From: Streptomyces sp. Go-475
GTDB lineage: Bacteria; Actinomycetota; Actinomycetes; Streptomycetales; Streptomycetaceae
Reading direction: 5' to 3'
NCBI RefSeq assembly: GCF_003330845.1
Contig: NZ_CP026121.1
Coordinates: forward strand, 3,887,501 to 3,951,500
Length of the DNA stretch: 64,000 bases
The position numbers were made by a program, and so were the translations under genes. Within the stretch, counting starts at the first letter, position 1. Each line of letters starts with the position of its first letter. Positions 28,971 to 37,473 of the stretch are shown piece after piece. The notes beneath the pieces were generated by a model. The model saw nothing but the letters and a program-made list of their open reading frames with translations. It did no database searches and was not told the origin of the DNA.

Positions 28971-29321
28971 TTACCGGCCGCCGTTCCACGGGCCGTACGG
29001 GCCGTCGCTGCTGGAGCCGCGGCTGCTGCGGCCGCCGCCCGGGAGCGCCCGGATCGCGGGCCGGACGTCGACCATGTACACGATCGTCGCGATGAGGCCG
29101 ATGATCGGCAGGAACGACAGGATCGGGAACAGCAGGTTCACCACGAAGGCGAGCCCGAGGATGATCAGCCAGAACGGCTTGGTCTTCTTGTCGGCCGCGC
29201 GGTAGGCGTCCTCCCGGCGCACGGCCGCGTCGATCAACGCGAAGCCGCTGAAAACGATCAGGGCCATGCTCAGAAGCCACATCAACCCTGCGAAGCCCTG
29301 CATCAGCACAACGTCCACCAC
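28971..29321 (-). CDS. DUF2516 family membrane protein
   Basis: A 116-residue membrane protein with three transmembrane segments (LMWLLSMALIVFSGFALIDA, WLIILGLAFVVNLLF, LPIIGLIATIVYMVD) and a Gly/Ser-rich tail. DUF2516 is an actinobacterial family of unknown function, usually next to the gene pair found upstream here. It lies downstream of the HBHA-like gene, behind a strong hairpin. Confidence 0.9.
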   Translation of the reverse strand: MVDVVLMQGFAGLMWLLSMALIVFSGFALIDAAVRREDAYRAADKKTKPFWLIILGLAFVVNLLFPILSFLPIIGLIATIVYMVDVRPAIRALPGGGRSSRGSSSDGPYGPWNGGR

Positions 29322-29362
29322 CCGACTCGGCTCGTCCCTACGCGGTCACCGTACCCGTACAA

Positions 29363-29393
29363 CGGGCCGGGCACCCCCAGGGTGCCCGGCCCG
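29363..29393 (-). terminator. Terminator between HBHA-like gene and DUF2516 gene
   Basis: A perfect 14-bp stem (CGGGCCGGGCACCC) with a 3-nt loop. Confidence 0.85.
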
Positions 29394-29408
29394 CGTCGGC
29401 TCGCATGC

Positions 29409-30074
29409 TTACTTCGCCGGCGGCGTCGTCTTCTTCGCCGTGGCGGTCTTGCGCGCCGGGGCCTTCTTGGCGGGGGCCTTCTTCGCGGGGGCGGTCTTGG
29501 CCTCGGCGGGCTTCGCCGGCTCCTCCTTGACCGCGACCGGCTCCGGCTTCGGCTCGACGGCCACGGCCAGCTCCTCGACGCCCTCGGCGACGTCCTCGAT
29601 GCCCTCGGCGGCCTCGCCGCGCCAGGTCCGCACGGCCTGCTCGCCGTGCTCGGCGACCTTCTCGTAGGTCTCGCGGGCCTTGACGGCGTACTCGGCGGCC
29701 ACGCCCACGCCGCGCAGCGCGAAGTCCTGGGCGGTCTCGCCGACCTTCTTCAGGTCCGCGTCGATCGTGCTGCCGAGCTTCTTGATGTCGATGTCGATGG
29801 AGCCGATGAACTCCGTGACCTTGTTCTGGAGGGTCTGCTGCGTCTCCTTGACGCGGGCGGAGGCCTCCTTGGCCCGGGCGGAGGCCTTCTCCTGGACGGC
29901 CTTGGTGTCGGTGTTGCGCACGGCCTCGATCCGCGCGGGGGCCTCGGCCCGCAGCTGCTCCACCAGGGCCGGCACCTTCTTGGCCTGCTGAAGGGCGAGG
30001 TCGGCGGTGCCCGCGGCGAAGTAGAGGGGGGTCGGGTCGCTGAAGGTCTTGCGCAGGTCGTCGGTGATGGCCAT
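29409..30074 (-). CDS. HBHA-like protein with Lys/Ala/Pro-rich tail
   Basis: A 221-residue protein similar in layout to mycobacterial heparin-binding haemagglutinin. MAITDDLRKTFSDPTPLYFA leads into a long coiled coil (residues about 30-140). The C-terminal tail repeats PAKKAPAKKAPARK, the same kind of basic repeat that binds heparin or DNA. In Streptomyces it is likely intracellular or membrane-associated, perhaps tied to lipid or nucleoid; this is inference. It lies 88 bp downstream of an XRE regulator and may be cotranscribed with it. Confidence 0.85.
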   Translation of the reverse strand: MAITDDLRKTFSDPTPLYFAAGTADLALQQAKKVPALVEQLRAEAPARIEAVRNTDTKAVQEKASARAKEASARVKETQQTLQNKVTEFIGSIDIDIKKLGSTIDADLKKVGETAQDFALRGVGVAAEYAVKARETYEKVAEHGEQAVRTWRGEAAEGIEDVAEGVEELAVAVEPKPEPVAVKEEPAKPAEAKTAPAKKAPAKKAPARKTATAKKTTPPAK

Positions 30075-30162
30075 GGTGATGGTCCTCCCGGATTCTGTTT
30101 CGCTTGAGGGTTCGGCTGAGGGTGGTGTGATCCGCAGTCGGCGGCCGGTGCCCTGGACCGGC

Positions 30163-30900
30163 TCAGCCGGCCGTCTGCTGCGGGTCGGTGTCACTGCCGC
30201 CGGGGCCCTTGCGGGTCCGGCGGGTGGCGGACGTACCGCCGTCGGCGCCGCGGGTGCGGCGGGCGGTGGACGTGTCGCCGCCGTTGCCGCGGGTGCGGCG
30301 GGCGGTGGCGGGCGTGCCGCCGGTCTTGCGGGTGCGGCGGGTGGCCGCCGTACCGCCGTCGTGCCCGCCGGTACGGCGCTCGGCGGGCGGTTCGCCGTCG
30401 GCCGTGCGGGTCCGTCGTATCCCGGTGCCGCCGTTCCCGGTACCGCCGTCCGGGGCGGGCCCGTCCGTGTCCGCTGCGTCCTCGCCGAGCACGACGCCGA
30501 CGACAGCGGAGCCGCCCGAGCCTTCGGCGCCGTCGGTGCCGTCGCCGGGCCCGAATCCGTTCTCCTTGCGGAAGGACTCGTAGATCTGCAGCAGCACCTG
30601 CTTCTGCCGCTCGTGCAGCGTCGGGTCGGCGAGGATGACGGCCCGCGTCTCCACCTCGTCCCGGTCGCGCTCGGCGTCGAGGATCCCGGCGCGGACGTAC
30701 AGCGTCTCGGCGGAGATCCGCAGGGCCTTGGCGACCTGCTGCAGCACCTCCGCGCTCGGCTTGCGCAGCCCGCGCTCGATCTGGCTCAGATACGGATTGG
30801 ACACCCCGGCGGCGTCGGCGAGCTGCCGCAGCGACAGCTGCGCGTTGCGCCGCTGCTCGCGCAGGTAGTCACCGAGATTGCCGACGTTGAGCGATGCCAT
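30163..30900 (-). CDS. XRE-family regulator with Arg-rich repeat tail
   Basis: A 245-residue protein. The N-terminal HTH (NLGDYLREQRRNAQLSLRQL then ADAAGVSNPYLSQIERGLRK) is a good XRE domain at residues about 8-65. A helical part follows (to about 125). The C-terminal 100 residues are low-complexity, with RRTR recurring every about 14 residues (ARRTRGNGGD, ARRTRGADGG, TRRTRKTGG). A perfect palindrome lies 26 bp before the start and is likely its own operator. This regulator/HBHA pair is conserved in Streptomyces. Confidence 0.88.
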   Translation of the reverse strand: MASLNVGNLGDYLREQRRNAQLSLRQLADAAGVSNPYLSQIERGLRKPSAEVLQQVAKALRISAETLYVRAGILDAERDRDEVETRAVILADPTLHERQKQVLLQIYESFRKENGFGPGDGTDGAEGSGGSAVVGVVLGEDAADTDGPAPDGGTGNGGTGIRRTRTADGEPPAERRTGGHDGGTAATRRTRKTGGTPATARRTRGNGGDTSTARRTRGADGGTSATRRTRKGPGGSDTDPQQTAG

Positions 30901-30925
30901 GCCTCCACAGTGCCGCACCGCGCTA

Positions 30926-30953
30926 ACTATTGCAAGCACCCGCTTGCAATAGT
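30926..30953. promoter_or_regulatory. Perfect palindromic operator upstream of the XRE gene
   Basis: ACTATTGCAAGC-N4-GCTTGCAATAGT, 12-bp arms without mismatch. Its inner edge is 26 bp before the XRE ATG, so it overlaps the probable promoter. Most likely an autoregulatory site. Confidence 0.8.
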
Positions 30954-31171
30954 GTGCCACGCCACGGTTCTGCTGCTTTCTGGGTGGAGTGGCCGGCGAA
31001 GGCTGAGGACCCCAGGGAGTGGTTCCCGCACGCCGCGGGCAGATCGACAGGAACAGCGAGCACACCCTCCAACGCGGCCTCCAGGGACTCCGCCCGCGCG
31101 AGATCACCCTCAACAGGTCGCGCTACGGGCGGCCCACGACCGCTCCGTGCGGGAAGCACCGCAGGTCGGCG
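30954..31171. other. Intergenic region, no gene found
   Basis: About 218 bp between the XRE promoter and the broken VOC gene. Frames are open on both strands, as expected at this GC content, but none looks like a protein. It may be gene debris. Confidence 0.4.
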
Positions 31172-31545
31172 TCACACCGTCGGAGCCGGCCCCGCGATGA
31201 TGCAGAAGGGGTGCCCCGCCGGATCCGTGAGGACCCGCCACCTGCTCACGTTCGGCTGGTGTTCGGCCTGCCCGCGCCCAACCCCACCAGTCGCGCCTCG
31301 GCCTCGTCCAAGTCCTCGACCCTGAAGCAGCAGTGCAGTTGCTGCGGTACCTCCTGGTCGGGCCAGCTCGGCGGCCGGTAGCCGGCGACGCGCTGGAAGC
31401 CGAGGGAGAGCCCGCCCTCTCCGCCGCCCAGGGACGCGAAGTCGGCGTTCGACTTCGGATGCGGTTCGAGGCCGGTGGCCTGCTGATAGAAGGCCGCGAG
31501 CGCGAGCGGATCCGCGCAGTCCAGGGTGATCGCGCTCAGTTTCAC
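31172..31545 (-). pseudogene. VOC-family (glyoxalase-like) gene with a 1-bp frameshift
   Basis: The frame from 31545 gives MKLSAITLDCADPLALAAFY and a normal VOC domain, but after LVGLGAG it leaves the family pattern and stops at 31246. One base on, the expected C-terminus appears: QAEHQPNVSRWRVLTDPAGH then PFCIIAGPAP, with a stop at 31172-31174. The total length (374 nt) is one base short of an integral number of codons. So a single-base deletion near 31,275, or a sequencing error. The intact protein would have about 124 residues, like the VOC gene at 53658-54044. Confidence 0.85.
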
Positions 31546-31694
31546 GCGGCGAGCACCTCCTGCGGCTGCGGGGTGCGGTCGGCTACGCGCTGGAGGTGGG
31601 CGAGGAGGGTCCCGCCCGGGTGGGCGATGTCCGCCGCGCCGAGCTCGCGCAGGAGCGCGGTGGCCGGGCCGGTGTGCGCAGGGGAGTCAGGCAC
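31542..31694 (-). pseudogene. N-terminal stub of a DUF6817-like gene
   Basis: A 50-residue frame from a GTG (VPDSPAHTGPATALLREL) whose middle (LGAADIAHPGGTLLAHLQRV) strongly resembles the N-terminus of DUF6817 proteins, which are much longer. The rest of the domain is missing and the frame ends with QPQEVLAA, overlapping the VOC start by 4 bp. Probably a deletion remnant, although a coupled short ORF is possible. Confidence 0.5.
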
Positions 31695-31781
31695 AGGGTG
31701 GTGTCCTTCCGGCGGTGCTCGGGGCCGGCAACCATCAAACCGGTGGACGGACCGGGTCTGCCATCGATTTGATCCGCACTC

Positions 31782-32501
31782 ATGACGACTGCGCAGCACG
31801 CCCTGGTCCGCCTCGCCGCCCGCGACAACGCCGAGTGGTGCGCGGCGATGTGCCGGGCGCACGGCGTGGCCGGGGAGTTCGGGGACCAGGCCTGGGCCGC
31901 CGCGGCGCGTACGCCGCTCTTCTACCCGGATGCCGTGACGCTGGAGCCGGGCGCCGACCCCGAGGCGCTCGCGGCCCGGATCGACCTGGCGGCACCCGGC
32001 GCCTCGGTCAAGGACAGCTTCGCCGACCTCGATCTGACGGGGGCCGGGTTCCGCGTGCTGTTCGAGGCGCGGTGGACCCACCGGCCGGCCGGGCCGCCCG
32101 CCCTGGCCCCGGACCTCGCGTGGGAGGTGGCGGGAGATCCGCGGACGCTGCGTGCCTGGGCGCTGGCCTGGGACGACGGCGCCGGTCACGCGGACCTCTT
32201 CCGCCCCGGGCTGCTGGCCGACCCGGACGTCTTCGTGCTGGCGGGGAGGTCCGCCGGCGGGCGGGTCGTCGCCGGGGCGGTGGCCCGCCGCAGCGAGCAC
32301 GTGGTCGGGGTCTCCAACGTCTTCGGGCGGGACGGCGGGCCCGACGCCGCCTGGCCCCTCGTCCTGCACGCGCTCCATCGGCTCTTCCCCGCCCTGCCCG
32401 TCGTCGGCTACGAGGCGGGCGAGGACCTGGCGGCCGCCCTCCGGCACGGCTTCGAGGCGGTCGGGCCGCTGCGGGTGTGGCTGCACGACCCGGCCGCCTG
32501 A
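31782..32501 (+). CDS. Hypothetical protein, possibly GNAT-like
   Basis: A 239-residue cytosolic protein (MTTAQHALVRLAARDNAEWC). The second half (DVFVLAGRSAGGRVVAGAVA, then GYEAGEDLAAALRHGFEAVG near the end) is laid out like the last strands of a GNAT acetyltransferase with Gly-Phe-x-x-Val-Gly. The acetyl-CoA loop is not obvious, so the assignment is weak. Confidence 0.75.
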   Translation: MTTAQHALVRLAARDNAEWCAAMCRAHGVAGEFGDQAWAAAARTPLFYPDAVTLEPGADPEALAARIDLAAPGASVKDSFADLDLTGAGFRVLFEARWTHRPAGPPALAPDLAWEVAGDPRTLRAWALAWDDGAGHADLFRPGLLADPDVFVLAGRSAGGRVVAGAVARRSEHVVGVSNVFGRDGGPDAAWPLVLHALHRLFPALPVVGYEAGEDLAAALRHGFEAVGPLRVWLHDPAA

Positions 32502-32513
32502 ACCGCGCCGGGG

Positions 32514-33161
32514 TCACTCCGGCTTCTGCGCCAGGAACGTGCCGACCTGCCGCTTGGTGCCGCCCTCCGGGTCCTGCACCATCCGGGTCGTGACCACCAG
32601 CCCGGCCCGGTGCAGCAGGTCGGCGATCCGGTCCGGCGGCAGCAGATACGACTCGTAGGACACCGGATGGCCGCCGTACGCGTGCGTGGGGCGCACGTGC
32701 TCCTCCTCGCCCACATGACCGGCCAGCATCAGCACGCCGCCGGGCGCGAGGGTGCGGTGGAACTCGGAGAACACGGTCGGCAGCCACTGCGGCGGGGTGT
32801 GGTGGGTGGCGTAGTACGCCAGGATGCCGCCGAGTTGACCGCCGCCGATGTCCAGCGCGGTCATCGAACCGACGGTGAAGCGGAGTTCCGGGTACGCGGC
32901 CCGGGCCAGCTCGATCATCCTCGGCGACACGTCCACGCCGAACACCGGCACCCCCAGGGCGGCCAGGTGCGCCGTCACCTTGCCCGGGCCGCAGCCCAGG
33001 TCGGCGACCGGTCCCCGGGACCGAACGAGGTCGGCGAAGGCGCCCAGCATGGCGCGGGACACCGGGTCCAGCTCGGCCGGTTCCTTGACGCGCCGGGCGT
33101 AGTCGGCGGCGACGGCGTCGTAGGACTCGCGGATGGAGGCGAGGTGGGGAGGTTCGCTCAT
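32514..33161 (-). CDS. Class I SAM-dependent methyltransferase
   Basis: A 215-residue methyltransferase. Motif I is VADLGCGPGKVTAHL, followed by GVDVSPRMIELARAAYP and ALDIGGGQLGGILAYYATHH. LAPGGVLMLAGHVGEEE gives the later strands. The nearly universal ESYDAVAADYARR N-terminus places it with small-molecule methyltransferases. The substrate is unknown. It ends 12 bp from the convergent hypothetical gene. Confidence 0.92.
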   Translation of the reverse strand: MSEPPHLASIRESYDAVAADYARRVKEPAELDPVSRAMLGAFADLVRSRGPVADLGCGPGKVTAHLAALGVPVFGVDVSPRMIELARAAYPELRFTVGSMTALDIGGGQLGGILAYYATHHTPPQWLPTVFSEFHRTLAPGGVLMLAGHVGEEEHVRPTHAYGGHPVSYESYLLPPDRIADLLHRAGLVVTTRMVQDPEGGTKRQVGTFLAQKPE

Positions 33162-33341
33162 GCCGCGACACTAAGGGAGGCCGCTGGCACCGCCCCGTAC
33201 GCGTGTACGTACGCCGACGTCAGTACGCCGGGTTACTCCCGCCGTGAGACGCCACCGGCGCCCCGCCCCGGCACCGTGTTCCGCGTGGATACAACACCGA
33301 ACCCACGCCCGAGCGTGCCGCCGCACCCGAAGCCGAACGCG

Positions 33342-33863
33342 ATGCCGAAGCTCAGCCGCCCGGCGCGCCGGGCCGTCCTCGTCGTCCATGTCACCTCCTC
33401 CGCGAGCTGGCTCGGGCTCACGCTCGGGCTGCTCGCCCTCGGGACCACGGCCGCCACCACCGGGTCGGCCGTGACCGTGGAGGCGTCCGTGCGGGCCATG
33501 AAGCTCTTCGCCGACTGGCTCCTGCTCCCGGCCGCGTTCCTCACGCTCCTCAGCGGCCTGGTGCTGTCGCTGGGCACGGCGTGGGGCCTGGCCCGGCACC
33601 GGTGGGTCTGGACGAAGTTCTGGCTGACCCTCGCCACGACCACCGCCACGGTGTTCGCCCTGCGCCCCGGGGTGAACGCCGCGGTCACCGCCGTCGCCGC
33701 GGGCGGGGCGCTGCCCGACGCCGGTGACGTGCTGTTCGGGCCGGTCGTCTCGCTGACGGCGTACGTCTTCATGACGGTGATCTCCGTCCTGAAGCCATGG
33801 GGCCCGACCAGGCGGGGCAAGCGACTGCGGGCACCCGCCCGGCGCACCCTCCAGGACACCTGA
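33342..33863 (+). CDS. Integral membrane protein, DUF2269-like
   Basis: A 173-residue protein with four hydrophobic segments (VHVTSSASWLGLTLGLLALG, FADWLLLPAAFLTLLSGLVL, a W-K-FWLTLATTTATVF segment and a VSLTAYVFMTVISVL segment). The HVTSSxxWLG start resembles DUF2269 and related heme-exporter-like proteins. The ATG giving MPKLSRPARR is chosen; a GTG about 60 bp upstream is possible. Confidence 0.8.
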   Translation: MPKLSRPARRAVLVVHVTSSASWLGLTLGLLALGTTAATTGSAVTVEASVRAMKLFADWLLLPAAFLTLLSGLVLSLGTAWGLARHRWVWTKFWLTLATTTATVFALRPGVNAAVTAVAAGGALPDAGDVLFGPVVSLTAYVFMTVISVLKPWGPTRRGKRLRAPARRTLQDT

Positions 33864-33884
33864 AGGCCCCTGGGCACCACCCTG

Positions 33885-33909
33885 ATTTGCCTAAAGTCTT
33901 TAGGCAAAT
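33885..33909. promoter_or_regulatory. Perfect palindromic operator upstream of the TetR gene
   Basis: ATTTGCCTAAA-N3-TTTAGGCAAAT, 11-bp arms without mismatch, 33 bp before the TetR start. The AT-rich arms stand out. It probably binds the TetR protein encoded next and may control the following SGNH hydrolase too. Confidence 0.85.
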
Positions 33910-33942
33910 GCACACTCTCTTCAGGAAGAAGGGAGAAGCCGC

Positions 33943-34530
33943 ATGGCACGGGTAGGCCTGACCGCGGAGCGTCTGACCCGGGCGGGCGCCGAACTCGCCG
34001 ACGAGGTCGGCTTCGACCGGGTGACCGTCTCGGCGCTCGCCCGGCGGTTCGACGTCAAGGTCGCGAGCCTGTACTCGCACGTGAAGAACTCCCAGGACCT
34101 GAAGACCCGGATCGCCCTGCTCGCCCTCGCGGAACTCGCCGACCGGGCCGCCGACGCCCTGGCCGGCCGGTCCGGCAAGGAGGCCCTGGCCGCCCTCGCG
34201 AACGTGTACCGCGACTACGCCCGGGAACACCCCGGCCGGTACGCCGCGGCCCAGCTGCGGCTCGACCCCGAGACGGCGGCCGCGAGCGCCGGAGTCCGGC
34301 ACGCGCAGATGACCCGGGCCCTGCTGCGCGGCTACGACCTGACGGAACCGGACCAGACCCACGCCGTCCGGCTGCTGGGCAGCGTCTTCCACGGGTACGT
34401 GAGCCTGGAACTGGGCGGCGGCTTCAGCCACAGCGCCCCCGACACCGACCAGACGTGGGTACGCGTCCTCGACGCCCTCGACACGCTGCTGCGCAACTGG
34501 CCCCCGCCCCCCACGGAAAGCCAAGGCTGA
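33943..34530 (+). CDS. TetR-family regulator (WHG domain type)
   Basis: A 195-residue repressor. The HTH is FDRVTVSALARRFDVKVASL then YSHVKNSQDL. The C-terminal domain matches the TetR WHG family (LLGSVFHGYVSLELGGGFS). AAGGGAGAAG precedes the ATG. The next gene starts 4 bp after the stop, so the regulator and the SGNH hydrolase form an operon that starts at the palindrome. Confidence 0.93.
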   Translation: MARVGLTAERLTRAGAELADEVGFDRVTVSALARRFDVKVASLYSHVKNSQDLKTRIALLALAELADRAADALAGRSGKEALAALANVYRDYAREHPGRYAAAQLRLDPETAAASAGVRHAQMTRALLRGYDLTEPDQTHAVRLLGSVFHGYVSLELGGGFSHSAPDTDQTWVRVLDALDTLLRNWPPPPTESQG

Positions 34531-34534
34531 CACC

Positions 34535-35716
34535 ATGCACACCGAGCACGACTGGATCACCACCCCCCTCACCCTGGAGCTGCTGCGCGGCGCCCTCGAC
34601 CTGGAGCGCACCGAGCACGGCCTGCTCCCGCACCGGCTGCCCGCCCGGGCCCGCGCCCAGAACTCGGACGCGCAGCTGGCGATGGCCGAGGCGCAGCCCT
34701 CCGGCGTACGCCTGGCCTTCCGCAGCGCCGCGACCGCCGTGGAACTGGACACGCTGCGCACCAAGCGCGACTACGTCGGGGCCCCGCCCCGCCCGGACGG
34801 GCTGTACGAACTGCTCGTGGACGGCCGTCCGGCCGGTCGGGCCTCCGCGACCGGCGGCAACGTCCTCACCGTCGACATGACCACGTGGAAGACCGAGCTC
34901 ACGCCCGGCCCGATCGGCACGGTCCGCTTCACCGGCCTGCCGGCGGGCGAGAAGGACGTCGAGATCTGGCTGCCGCACAACGAGACCACCGAACTCGTCG
35001 CGCTGCGCACCGACGCGCCCGTCGCGCCGCTGCCGGACCGGGGCCGCAGGGTGTGGCTGCACCACGGCAGTTCGATCAGCCAGGGCTCCGACGCCGCCGG
35101 CCCCACGGCCATCTGGCCCGCGGTCGCCGCGTCCCTCGGCGGGGTGGAGCTGATCAACCTCGGCATGGGCGGCAGCATGATGCTCGACCCGTTCACCGCG
35201 CGGGCCATGCGGGACACCCCGGCGGACCTGATCAGCGTGAAGATCGGCATCAACATCGTCAACGGCGACGTGATGCGGCTGCGCGCCTTCGGCCCGGCCG
35301 TGCACGGTTTCCTCGACACGATCCGGGACGGACACCCCGACACGCCGCTGCTGGTCGTCTCCCCGGTCCACTGCGCGATCCACGAGGACACGCCCGGCCC
35401 CACCGCCCCGGACCTCGGCGGGATCGGCGAGGGCCGGCTGCGGTTCGCCGCGATGGGCGACCCGGCGGAGAAGGCCACCGGGAAGCTCACGCTCCGCGTC
35501 ATCCGCGAGGAACTCTCCCGCCTCGTACGCCTGCGCGCGGCCGACGACCCGAACCTCCACTACCTCGACGGCCTCGCCCTCTACGGCGAGTCCGACGCCG
35601 CCGAACGCCCCCTGCCGGACAACGTCCACCCGGACGCGGCAACCCACCACCACATCGGCGAACGCTTCGCCGAACTGGCCTTCGCCCCGCAAGGAGCCTT
35701 CGCGGACCGGCCCTGA
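34535..35716 (+). CDS. SGNH/GDSL-type hydrolase
   Basis: A 393-residue protein. An N-terminal jelly-roll-like region of about 165 residues precedes the SGNH domain. Block I is WLHHGSSISQG (catalytic Ser), block II NLGMGGSMM, block III SVKIGINIV and block V PDNVHPDAATHHH, with the catalytic Asp and His. The layout resembles bacterial carbohydrate esterases and GDSL lipases. No signal peptide is visible. It is in an operon with TetR. Confidence 0.93.
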   Translation: MHTEHDWITTPLTLELLRGALDLERTEHGLLPHRLPARARAQNSDAQLAMAEAQPSGVRLAFRSAATAVELDTLRTKRDYVGAPPRPDGLYELLVDGRPAGRASATGGNVLTVDMTTWKTELTPGPIGTVRFTGLPAGEKDVEIWLPHNETTELVALRTDAPVAPLPDRGRRVWLHHGSSISQGSDAAGPTAIWPAVAASLGGVELINLGMGGSMMLDPFTARAMRDTPADLISVKIGINIVNGDVMRLRAFGPAVHGFLDTIRDGHPDTPLLVVSPVHCAIHEDTPGPTAPDLGGIGEGRLRFAAMGDPAEKATGKLTLRVIREELSRLVRLRAADDPNLHYLDGLALYGESDAAERPLPDNVHPDAATHHHIGERFAELAFAPQGAFADRP

Positions 35717-36335
35717 ACGGGAGACGGCCGTCCGACCCGCCCCTTCACCGCCCCGGCCCCCACACCCGCCTGGAGGCCGGGCAGCCGGCGCTCCTGGAGG
35801 GGCTTGGGGACGACCCGGTCGGGATCTGTGCCGCCGCCCAGTCCCTGGTCATCCACCCCTCCGACGCCGCCCGGCTCGGGCTTCCCGAGTCCCGGATCGC
35901 CGAGAAGGACATCCGGCCGGTCAGCGGCCTGCTCACGGCCCTGACCGCCCTCGACCCGGCCCCGCTGCACCACCCCCGCCCCCCGGAGCACCGGGTCGTC
36001 GGCACCTGCCGCCACTTCGCCATCCTGGCCTGCGCCTTCCTCCGGGCCCGGGGCATCCCGGCCCGGGCCCGATGCGGCTTCGGCACCTACTGCGCCGAGG
36101 GCCGCGGCCTCGACCACTGGATCACCTAGTACCGGCACGCGGACGAGCGGCGCTGGGTGCGGGTCGACACCGAGCACCTCGGCAACGGGTACGTCGAGCG
36201 CCCCGAGGACCTCGCGGCCCTGTGCAAGCACGAGATGCTCAACCGGGACGAGTGGGGCCGCATGACCGAGGGCTACGAGAGCCGGACGGGCCCCGACCAC
36301 GACCTCCTCATCGACACCCCCGCCGGCGCCCACTT
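35713..36335 (+). pseudogene. Transglutaminase-like gene with an in-frame stop and probable internal deletion
   Basis: The frame reads PHTRLEAGQPALLEGLGDDP and a typical transglutaminase-like core (GTCRHFAILACAFLRARGIP, then RCGFGTYCAEG and LDHWIT). At 36127-36129 a TAG interrupts it exactly where homologs continue (DHWITxYRHADERRWVRVDT), and the same frame resumes beyond it. Later, VERPEDLA joins directly to ALCKHEMLNRDEWGRMTEGY, where I would expect about 25 more residues. No start codon fits the N-terminus. The gene is dead. Confidence 0.8.
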
Positions 36336-36422
36336 CTTCGTGGGTACTGGGCAACGCCCGGGCTCCGGGCCAAGCTGGTCGCAGGGCGGCGGTGAGGCGT
36401 CGGAGCGAGGCACGGGACGGGG

Positions 36423-36782
36423 GTGACGCACAGGTCAGGAGGCCGGTCGGGTGGCCTCCGTCAGTTGTTCCAGGCGGCGGTGGCCCGCGCCGAGGGCGTC
36501 TCCGCGACCGAACTGGCGCCCTTCGCCCAGGGCATCGGCGCGATCCTGCCGCCACTGTTCGCGGAGACCGCGGCGGACGCCGACGCCGGCACCTACACCG
36601 GCGAGGGCAATCCGCTGACGTCGGCCGTGTCGTCCATGGCCCATATCGTCCACGTCTCGGAGGAGCACGGCATCGACGCCGGTGTCATGCGCGCGGCCGA
36701 GGGCATGGCCCGCCGGGCCATCGGGCTCGGCCACGGGGAGGACGGTTTCATCCGTATCGCGGAGGTCATCGCACGGCGGTGA
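36423..36782 (+). pseudogene. C-terminal domain of an imine reductase/NAD(P)-dependent oxidoreductase
   Basis: 119 residues from GTG. LFQAAVARAEGVSATELAPF leads into the C-terminal helical dimerisation domain of 6-phosphogluconate-dehydrogenase-like imine reductases (MAHIVHVSEEHGIDAGVMRA then RRAIGLGHGEDGF). The N-terminal Rossmann domain is missing, so this is the remaining tail of a gene of about 290 residues. It sits directly after another broken gene. Confidence 0.7.
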
Positions 36783-36814
36783 GACCCGGCCGGGGCGCCG
36801 GTCAGGGCGAGCGC

Positions 36815-37447
36815 TCAGGCCTGGGACTCCTCGAATCCCTGATCCGCCAGGATGCTGTCGATCCGCGCCCGGTGTGCCGACTCCCACATGTCCAGGGTCT
36901 CCCCGGCCTCCTTCGCCAGCTTCGCCCGGGCCCCGGCCAGGATCTCCTCGCGGCGGTCCCCGGGCACCACCACGACGCCCTCCTCGTCGGCCACGACCAC
37001 GTCGCCCGGGTCGACGGACACCCCGCCGCAGCGCACCCGCTCGTTCAGCGGCCGTGCGGCCGACTTGGTGCCCGGGATGGGGATGACGCCGCGGGCGAAC
37101 ACCGGGAAGCGCGCCTCGCGCACCTCGGCGAGGTCGCGGATCAGCCCGTCGGCGACGAACGCGGTGACGCCGCGGCGCTGGGCGACGGCGCACACGTTGC
37201 CGCCGGCCAGGGCGTAGTCCAGGTCTCCCGACTCCACGACGACGACCGCGCCGGGGGCGGCCCGGTAGATCGCCGCGTGCAGCATCAGGTTGTCCCCGGG
37301 CGGACACCGTACGGTGAAGGCCGGCCCGGCCACCCTCGGCACCGGCCCCCACAGCGGCCGGATCCCGATGTCCATCACCTGCGCGCGGCCCAGCAGATCG
37401 GCCAGCGTGGTCGTGGGTATGTCCGTGAACGCGTCGACGTCAGCCAT
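36815..37447 (-). CDS. RraA-family protein
   Basis: A 210-residue protein with the RraA/HMG-aldolase fold. Signatures are PPGDNLMLHAAIYRAAPGAV, VVVESGDLDYALAGGN and FVADGLIRDLAEV with the metal-site Asp, and VDPGDVVVADEEGVVVVP. Members include RNase E inhibitors and 4-hydroxy-4-methyl-2-oxoglutarate aldolases; the Arg-Asp pair suggests aldolase capability. The start MADVDAF is chosen. Confidence 0.9.
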   Translation of the reverse strand: MADVDAFTDIPTTTLADLLGRAQVMDIGIRPLWGPVPRVAGPAFTVRCPPGDNLMLHAAIYRAAPGAVVVVESGDLDYALAGGNVCAVAQRRGVTAFVADGLIRDLAEVREARFPVFARGVIPIPGTKSAARPLNERVRCGGVSVDPGDVVVADEEGVVVVPGDRREEILAGARAKLAKEAGETLDMWESAHRARIDSILADQGFEESQA

Positions 37448-37473
37448 GACATGGACCCTAAGGCCTGCCGTGA

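Noticed and set aside
31019..31171. A gene in the 30,954-31,171 gap
   Set aside because: Frames are open on both strands but none has a start with a ribosome binding site or a protein-like composition.
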